From Lytechinus pictus (lineage: Eukaryota; Echinodermata; Echinoidea; Temnopleuroida; Toxopneustidae): a stretch of 64,000 bases of DNA. Below, in pieces: positions 58,301-64,000 of this stretch. The notes under the pieces are model-generated. The model worked only from the letters and a program-made list of their open reading frames with translations, made no database searches and was not told where the DNA came from. The position numbers and the translations under genes are program-made. The first letter of the stretch is position 1. Every line of letters begins with the position of its first letter. The stretch is taken from positions 19,054,001 to 19,118,000 of the forward strand of contig NC_087257.1 in assembly GCF_037042905.1 (NCBI RefSeq). The letters run 5' to 3'.

Positions 58301-60914
58301 ATTGGAATTAATTTACGTGATCAAGTTTCGAACTTACTTCCTACATCTTTATGAAATAAATCCTTTATGCCTTTTTTTAACCTTGGAGGGTTTCATAATG
58401 TTTAATTAATGCAAATAAATAATGTGTGGTATTGTTAAATCGAAATACATATTTGGAGTACATTCAAATGAGTAACAATTTGTTATCATTATCTTTATCT
58501 GAGAATGTCGTATCACTTATCTTATGTCACTAGAGAATAGATAATGTCTAGACCATGTACAAAAAGAATACAAAAAGTGAATTTGGTTTACACGAACATG
58601 GCTAATGTACCAAGATGACGAGATAACAGGGCCATTTCGCACAGGGCCGCGGAATTTATCTGATAAACGCACCAATTCCTTTAAAAATGCAAGGCAAATC
58701 ACAATGAAGTCTTTGTTGAGGGTCAGTGAATCAAAACAGCAGTTTCGTCCGTAACTCTGGACAAACGACATATTTGCAATTTTTCGTCAGCTCTTGAACG
58801 TCGGACGAAAACTGCTGTCCGATTCACCAACCCTTGACAAAGATTACTTGTGATTTGAATTTTTCAAAGGAATTGGTGCGTTTCAGGATTCGTTCCGCGT
58901 CGCTGTGCGAAAAGTCTCTGTACAGGAAAGGAAGATGGGAAATCAAGATACTTAGGATAAGTAGATCATGGATCCCTAATTCAAAGTCAATTTTATCGGG
59001 GGAAATGATCACAGAATGCAAAATAATTCTGTTCTCTGGTCCTCGTCAAGTCGACTTCGTCAGGACGAGAACTCTCATGAAGTCAAGATGAATTAAAGAT
59101 CCTCATTCTTGTTAGTACAAATTTTCGGAAAGAGACGACAACGGATATAGAGTATTCCCTGAATCTTGTAAAGATGATAGAGTTGTCAAAATAAATGATG
59201 ATGATGTTCGTCCTTCGCTAGCGAAGACGACCACAACATAAACAATTCCTGTGGGTTCGAATGTGGCTGAATAGACCAATCTTCGCCCGAAAAAGTCTCT
59301 TGCAGTGTGGGCAAGCAAAATGCGACAGCGGGGCAGGCACAACGATGGTGTTTGCTCTGTCTTTTCGACGCTGGCGTTTTTGTTCTTGCTTGTCTACACG
59401 TCTAGACTCGTAGCCCGACACTCCAGCCCTAACCGTGGTGCGCCAAGCAGAACAGCTAATTCCTTCCAGGTGTCAGTGTTTATGCCACAACACTTCAGGG
59501 AAACTTTTAGAGAGTCTTTTAGAGAGCGGTTCCACTGACCCCCATGAGAGCGCTTGCCTTCCATCAGCTCGCCATAGAGAAGTCTTTTCGGCAACGCTCT
59601 TCGGACATCCCGTGGATATGACCTGCCCATCTGAGCTGGGAGCGCTTGAGGATTGCATGAATGCTCTCATTCGAGCTCTCTGCAGACTTTCTGTGTCTGG
59701 CACTTTGTCCTGCCATTTAATATGGATTGGGTTTCTGAGGCATCTCAAATGGAAGGAGTTCAAGTGCCTGGCATGCCGGCTTTAGACTGTCCAGGTTTCA
59801 TTGGCATATAGCAGAGACGGCAGGATGACTGCCAGGTAAACCTTTAGTTTGGTCTGCAGACTGGTTCCTCTTCTCTCCAAGACCCCTTTCCCAAGTCTGC
59901 TGAAAGTAGAAATTATGTAGGAGACCTCCTCATCAGAAAGACCGAGACACCATACTGCCAAGGTAAATGAACTTATCTGCCGTCAGGTTCTTCTTTGTGC
60001 TAATCGTCAAACCGAAGTCATCACATGCTTTTGCGAATAGGTCCATGCTTTTCTGCTTGTCAGACAGGTTACTAGTATTCAATGCGCAGTCATCAGCAAA
60101 TAGAAAGCCACGGGCTGTTTCTTCTTGGACTTTGGTCTTAGCTTGTTGTCTCCGTAGGTTGAACAACTTCCCGTTTGAAGTCCTCTCTGATGCCACCTTC
60201 ACGAAAAGCATCCGTCATCATAGCAGGAAACATCAGACTGTACAGAGCTGGGCAAGCACACAGCCTTGTTTCACGCCGATTGTGACCGGAAAACAGAGGC
60301 GTCGATCCTAGGGGGGGGGGGGGCAGGGGGCGATCCCCCCCACCAATGAAAATATTGGGGGGCAAACATATCGTTTTGCCCCCTAACAATTCCGCATGTG
60401 CAAAAAATAAAATTAGATTGTATTGTTACACAGAAATCAGCTAGCGAGATTGAGATACACAACTCGTTCTTTATTTAAAATCGTGCTCAAAATGTCCGCT
60501 TTTTAGATTGAAATATAAAAAAATTTCAGCTCGCGCTTTGCGCTTGCATCATTTTTGAAGCAAAAACCCATACTTTTCATTTTTAAATAGGTGAAAAGAA
60601 TGTCCCGTTTTCAGTTCTAAACCTCAAAAGAAGTCCCGCTTCGATTTGCAATAATCTTTTGTTGGATATATATCTTGTTCTTTATTAAAAACGTCCATTA
60701 AACTCATTTTTTTTTCGCGCTCACATCTATTGTTTTTTTTAGATACCCAAAATGCTTAGAATATCAAGCTTTCAGGTCAGAATATAAAGAAATTTCAGCT
60801 CGCTCTCGGCACTCGCATTATCTGTGTAGTGAGATATGTATCCTTCTCATGAGTTACTACAAATAGACAGGCACCTTTTTCCTGTTATCAGGTCAGTATA
60901 ATACTAAAAAATTC

Positions 60915-60948
<34 letters not shown>

Positions 60949-62721
60949 CATATGTGTGTGAAAGTTTGTTTGTTTTGTGTGATCGAGCGTCTTTGGAAAG
61001 TTGATTCATGATTTTGCCCCCCCCCCCATCTGAAAAATGGATCGACGCCCCTGCCGGAAAAGGTTCTGAGTGACACCTTGGGCCTGGACACAAGCTTTGC
61101 ATGCTATCATGGAATTGTCCGATGAACTTGGTAGGGAAGCCAAACGTAGCCATGATTATCCAGAATCCTTCTCTGCAGACAGTATCGATTGCCTTAGTTA
61201 GGTCAAAAAAGTGGTATAGAGTTCATCATTCTGCTCCTGGAGTTGCCGTGCTGCAAAGATCATGTCTACTGTGCTGCGAGCTTGTCTGAATATACATAAT
61301 AAGACCATGTTGTTCATGCATCTCATCAACTTAACTTAACGGGGACGAGAAGACAACAAATCAATCATGAAATTATGGACCCCGGACATTCTGAAAGGAG
61401 ACGTGATCGGGGCCAATATTCAATATCGTGAATCTTTTCAAGTCGATTTAATTATATTCAGGAGATAGCAGAATGAGCTATCGTCTCCTTGAATTCGTCA
61501 AGCCTTTTTTGTCGAGGATGACACAGTCATGAAACAGGTCAAGTCAACTGTATGAATACAAGAAAGTAATCAGAAAAGGTGAAACTGTTCCCTTAGCCTC
61601 GATGTGGACCTCGCCCTGAGAAGTCCTGTTCTTTGATCTCATCAAGGCGATTTAATGAGGACAAGAAAACTGTGAAGTAAAGGCCAAAATATCAGTATCT
61701 TGACCTCGTAAAATCAAGCATGAAAGTTCTCAAGAAGACAAGATCCAGGAGCATTATTGTCTGGCCGACCTCATGAAATTAAAAAGCAAATAGGAAAATA
61801 ATTTCATCATTGGCCCTTGATTGTCAAGTCATCTTAATGGGGACGAGTAGTCAAGAAGACAATTCTTGGTTTTATCAAATTGACTTAAGAACAATAGTAA
61901 GACAACAGAACAAGCTTGCCTCTTGGTCACTGAAATTCGTCACATTGACTTCGTCCCGCCCGGTAGTCAAGGGAGAAAGAGAAATATATTGGACCTATTC
62001 TAAAAGGGGTTTAAGCAGGGGATGAGAAGTTGAGAACAGCAGAAGATGAAATCGGTCCCTTGACCTCGTAAATCGACTTATTTGGGGCACATAGACCGAT
62101 AAGAGGATACAACCGTGGACCTTATCAAGTTGACTGAATGACAGTAAGGCAATGACACAAAATATGCCCCTTTAAATTAATCTTTAAAATTCGTCAGGAT
62201 CCAGGCGAAAGGCACTTGATCCCGGGGACAATCCTTATGAAACATTTAAAGACATTTCACGTCAAGAAGAGTAGTCACAGTGCCCACACCTGGATCTCGT
62301 CAAGATTGATCAGGACATTAGGACCCTGAAGACATATGGGACGAGGAGACAAGAAGCATGCGGCCAAGAACATACCCCTTTCTCCAGCTTCTCCGACGAA
62401 GTCGTCTTGCCGAAATTCAGGACCTTGTCTTTCTGTCTTCTCTCTTCATAATAATGTTTGTACCCGTGAATTATCTCACATCTTGGTGCACTTTGACTTG
62501 TTTTTGTTTCGTATATGTTCTTCACCGCCGATATTAGTCTTCTAAAACCGTTTTGCACTTGTCTCCCATCTCTTTTCTTCCTATCACTCTCCGTTTTTTT
62601 CTTCTCTCTCTCTCTGTCAAAATTTCTCCATTTTATCTTCTCCTCCATCCCTTATTTTCATCTGTCTTAATTTTAATCACAGGAATGGGCGGATGGTGGA
62701 CAGGCGATGGCACGTGAATAG
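52800..62721 (+). CDS. PLAC8-family cysteine-rich protein (3-exon gene)
   Basis: Exons 52800-53012, 58080-58148 and 62683-62721 join in frame to 321 nt, 106 residues. The PLAC8 pattern is clear: W4-x-x-G-x-F-G-C-F-D (4-13), an ICIITYIAPC hydrophobic core with C18 and C26, GKNAEANG (30-37), then CIWCCTLCALAQE in exon 2. The length suits the family (about 105-120 residues; cornifelin and PLAC8 in vertebrates). Family members are small membrane-associated proteins linked in different lineages to metal handling, cell size and differentiation; the role here is unknown. Two SINEs of one family flank exon 1, and intron 2 carries a decayed LINE. Confidence 0.88.
53577..53696 (-). repeat. Leu/Ser-tRNA-like SINE, copy B, in PLAC8 intron 1
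   Basis: The head (minus, 53696-53618) starts TGGAGGTGCCGTGGCCGAGT and has B box GGGTTCGATCCCC. Its ends could pair as an acceptor stem with one mismatch. The tail block ATTTCCATTTATTTGAATG (plus view, 53579-53597) equals that of copy A. It is the better preserved copy. Confidence 0.8.
54252..54516. mobile_element. MITE, TCTTACAAAGAG family, left end lost
   Basis: Contains AGTTGTGACTGATCAGATCA, TATGGAAAGCCAGAAACGCC, TTTATAAAGGACATTTTGCA and AAAAAATATGACGATGACGG in the order seen at 32584-32843 and 20363-20634. The outer terminal motifs are diverged. Confidence 0.65.
55200..55460. repeat. (CTTT)n microsatellite
   Basis: A long, nearly pure TTTC array with a few ACATGTAT interruptions, in PLAC8 intron 1. 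Open frames of Phe/Leu/Ser through it are artefacts. Confidence 0.95.
55500..56640. other. Intronic stretch with T/C-rich low complexity
   Basis: Within PLAC8 intron 1. Pyrimidine-rich between about 55980 and 56420; no exon recognised. Confidence 0.4.
56646..56821. mobile_element. MITE, GTTCGTAAGTTAAGAG family, copy 2
   Basis: GTTTCATAAAGCTGTTCGTA at the left is mirrored by TTACGAACATCTTTAGAAAAC at the right, with the inner CCAGTCGTTCTTAAAGTCGC arm. Same family as 4123-4290. Confidence 0.75.
57677..57868. mobile_element. MITE with GGTGTTAA ends and GAGGACCACACC arms
   Basis: TGTTAATAGAGGACCACACC (left) is mirrored by GGTGTGGTCCTCTATGTACA (right). The outer CTCTGGTGTTAAAAC and GGTTAACACCACAG ends and repeated GGTGTTA motifs complete the palindrome. 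Just upstream of PLAC8 exon 2. Confidence 0.7.
58080..58148 (+). CDS. PLAC8-like exon 2
   Basis: Acceptor TTTCATACAG and donor GTGAGT; 23 codons, GSYVNDLMCIWCCTLCALAQ followed by ENM, the second cysteine cluster of the family. Confidence 0.88.
58676..58883. mobile_element. MITE, CGCACCAATTCCTTT family, copy 2
   Basis: AACGCACCAATTCCTTTAAA is mirrored by TTCAAAGGAATTGGTGCGTT, and inner arms AAAACAGCAGTTTCGTCCG / CGGACGAAAACTGCTG pair. Same family as 7992-8235, in PLAC8 intron 2. Confidence 0.78.
59218..61315 (-). mobile_element. Decayed LINE (RT and C-terminal zinc finger), split by a hAT MITE
   Basis: On the minus strand the pieces appear in protein order: an RT finger region (STVDMIFAARQLQEQNDELY, near 61280-61220), FGFPTKFIGQFHDSM (near 61145), then after the 60294-61053 insertion the palm with FLFADDCALN (60110-60081) and FGLTISTKK, later RRALPKRLLYGEL near 59600, and a C2H2-like end ACPHCKRLFRAKIGLFSHIR (near 59315). 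Several frameshifts separate the pieces. This LINE type differs from the CR1/L2 copies at 9361 and 40160. Confidence 0.85.
60294..61053. mobile_element. hAT MITE (760 bp) nested in the LINE, 8-bp duplication CCGGAAAA
   Basis: The left end CAGAGGCGTCGATCC and right end (complement) CAGGGGCGTCGATCC are terminal inverted repeats. CCGGAAAA lies immediately outside both (60286-60293, 61054-61061). CAG-G ends and an 8-bp duplication define hAT. G runs follow the left end and C runs precede the right. A (TA)n run is inside at about 60919-60946. No transposase frame. Confidence 0.92.
61320..62345. repeat. Degenerate tandem repeat in PLAC8 intron 2
   Basis: Diverged units of roughly 80-100 bp carry CTTGACCTCGTAAA, TCAAGTTGACT, AATGGGGACGAG and AGAAGACAA blocks in the same order many times. 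A related fragment (CCTCGTCAAGTCGACTTCGTCAGGACGAG) lies at about 59040-59070. Confidence 0.65.
62683..62721 (+). CDS. PLAC8-like exon 3 (last)
   Basis: Acceptor TTTTAATCACAG; encodes EWADGGQAMARE and TAG. Phase matches exon 2. Being short, it is the least certain of the three exons. Confidence 0.7.
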   Translation, partial: EWADGGQAMARE

Positions 62722-62878
62722 ACTACCACCCTTCCTAGCTGGTCTCCTCAATCTCATATCAACATGATTAAGATCCAACCTTATCTGCATCAACACTGGA
62801 CCAACCAGCCTAAGGTGGTGGCAAAAAGCAAAAAATAATGAAAACTTCCATTTATCACCTCAAACTATTATATCACCT

Positions 62879-63037
62879 GGGGAGCATTTCATCAATATTT
62901 CGTTGTCCAAGTTGTCAGATCTGACAACTTTCCTTGCTTTTGATTGGCTGAAAAGCACGGCTACTATGGTAACTGTCTGATAAAACGGGACTTGTCGGAT
63001 AAAACATCCCACAGATTCATTCATGATACACGCCCCT
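62879..63037. mobile_element. MITE, TGTCAGATCTGAC family, copy 2
   Basis: GGGGAGCATTTCATCAATAT and TTCATGATACACGCCCC ends; the centre has TTGATTGGCTGAAAAG and CTACTATGGTAACTGTC as in the copy at 11834-11993. It lies 158 bases after the PLAC8 stop codon. Confidence 0.8.
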
Positions 63038-64000
63038 AAGGTCCTGCACCACAAAACTTGGGGATTGATCATACGGATTTGTTTGCAATTGATTTCGTCT
63101 TTCGTCATAATTATACAATAAACTGTACAAAATTAACTATACGATCAATCACTAAGCTTTTTGCTGGAGAGGCCCTGGCTTAGGCAGTGATGAAAGGGAA
63201 AATTATGTAATCTGTAATGACTTCTATAGAGATACCGATTAAACGATTTACTAACATTCCAAATCCATGATCATAATCTTTTCAACTTTGTCAGTAAAAG
63301 CTGTCCATAAGTATACTTTGCATAAAAAATTAAACGCATATGAGTCAACGACTTGAATTATTTTGTTGCGGTATTAAATTTTTTTAACGCTGAAATTAAA
63401 TTAGGGGCTGAGACTCTTGTGGGAACGTGCCCGCCGGTTAAGAGGCTTCGATATGCATATTATGATGCACATTGAACTATACTGTCTTTCAGAATTATAT
63501 TACGAGATTGTTATCATAAAAAATGTGACGTAATCATTGTGCATGTGGTTACTATTTACTTTCTGATATAGCATTTCAAACTCATTGAAATTAAAATCTA
63601 TGTTCAGGAACTTCTCCTTATAATTAAAATATCAATTAATATGCAAGTAAGTGTCAACATATTTTGGTCTTTGTATATCCTTATACATTGTAACATAAAA
63701 AAAAGAATTTAAGCATTACATTAAATAGAAACATTAGATTACTATTATGGCTGCAAAACCTATACATTTATAATGAATTACTAGCAACCCGAATGCAAAG
63801 TGAAGCATTGGAGGCCCCATACAGGTGGGTCCTGTATTTTCCATTTAACATTATACTGTTCAAGTGTTGAATAATGAGCATTATAGGCAATATGCCTATA
63901 CTGTGAAAGTATATGTTCATAATGCTGCGGGTTGTCTTGAGTTTACTGTCGCTGTACGTACTCAGACTGACCCGATAAGGAGTCAGTTCGTGGGTAATAC
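63038..64000. other. Trailing gene-free stretch
   Basis: A segment at about 63038-63180 is a diverged inverted repeat that resembles the MITE at 14831. The rest is A+T-rich with nothing recognised. Confidence 0.35.

Overview
The window looks like A+T-rich nuclear DNA of a marine invertebrate deuterostome, most likely an echinoderm (inference). The basis is short exons bounded by GT/AG introns, three animal protein families spread over many exons, tRNA-derived SINEs, an intact CR1/L2-type LINE and a very high load of short inverted-repeat DNA transposons. No operons, ribosome binding sites, CRISPR arrays or rRNA genes were seen.

The open reading frames themselves miss most host coding sequence, which lies in short exons. 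I rebuilt three genes from splice sites, phase continuity and conserved motifs. (1) A METTL18-like protein-histidine methyltransferase, minus strand, 8 coding exons, 26690 down to 18247, 294 residues. (2) A pyridoxamine 5'-phosphate oxidase (PNPO), minus strand, 7 coding exons, 44559 down to 32334, 281 residues, with a probable non-coding first exon near 46667-46800. (3) A small cysteine-rich PLAC8-family protein, plus strand, 3 exons, 52800 to 62721, 106 residues. A GT77-like glycosyltransferase C-terminal exon (6743-7629, plus) and a wrecked LRR/Ig-like transmembrane receptor pseudogene (11129-12462, minus) complete the host genes.

Layout: 1-6600 is repeat-rich (SINEs, MITEs, a degenerate satellite, a Mutator-like MITE). 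6743-7775 holds the glycosyltransferase. 9361-10443 is a 5'-truncated LINE. 11129-12462 is the receptor pseudogene, interrupted by a MITE. 12756-13738 is a 1-kb Tc1/mariner-like non-autonomous element. 14466-15100 is a 53-bp tandem repeat. 18247-26690 is METTL18 and 32334-46800 is PNPO, whose intron 1 carries an hAT-like MITE, a piggyBac-like MITE and a full LINE ORF with a PHD finger, endonuclease, reverse transcriptase and an N-terminal 2A-like motif. 46800-52799 is intergenic repeats. 52800-62721 is the PLAC8 gene, whose intron 2 contains a decayed LINE split by a hAT MITE that still shows its 8-bp target duplication.

The host genes are not an evident functional cluster: they cover ribosomal-protein histidine methylation, vitamin B6 salvage, glycosylation and a PLAC8 protein. 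The most interesting material is how mobile DNA interacts with them: a MITE remnant that seems to form a METTL18 splice donor, a decayed duplicate of a PNPO exon, repeated echoes of splice-acceptor edges in introns, and a variant 2A motif at the start of a LINE protein.
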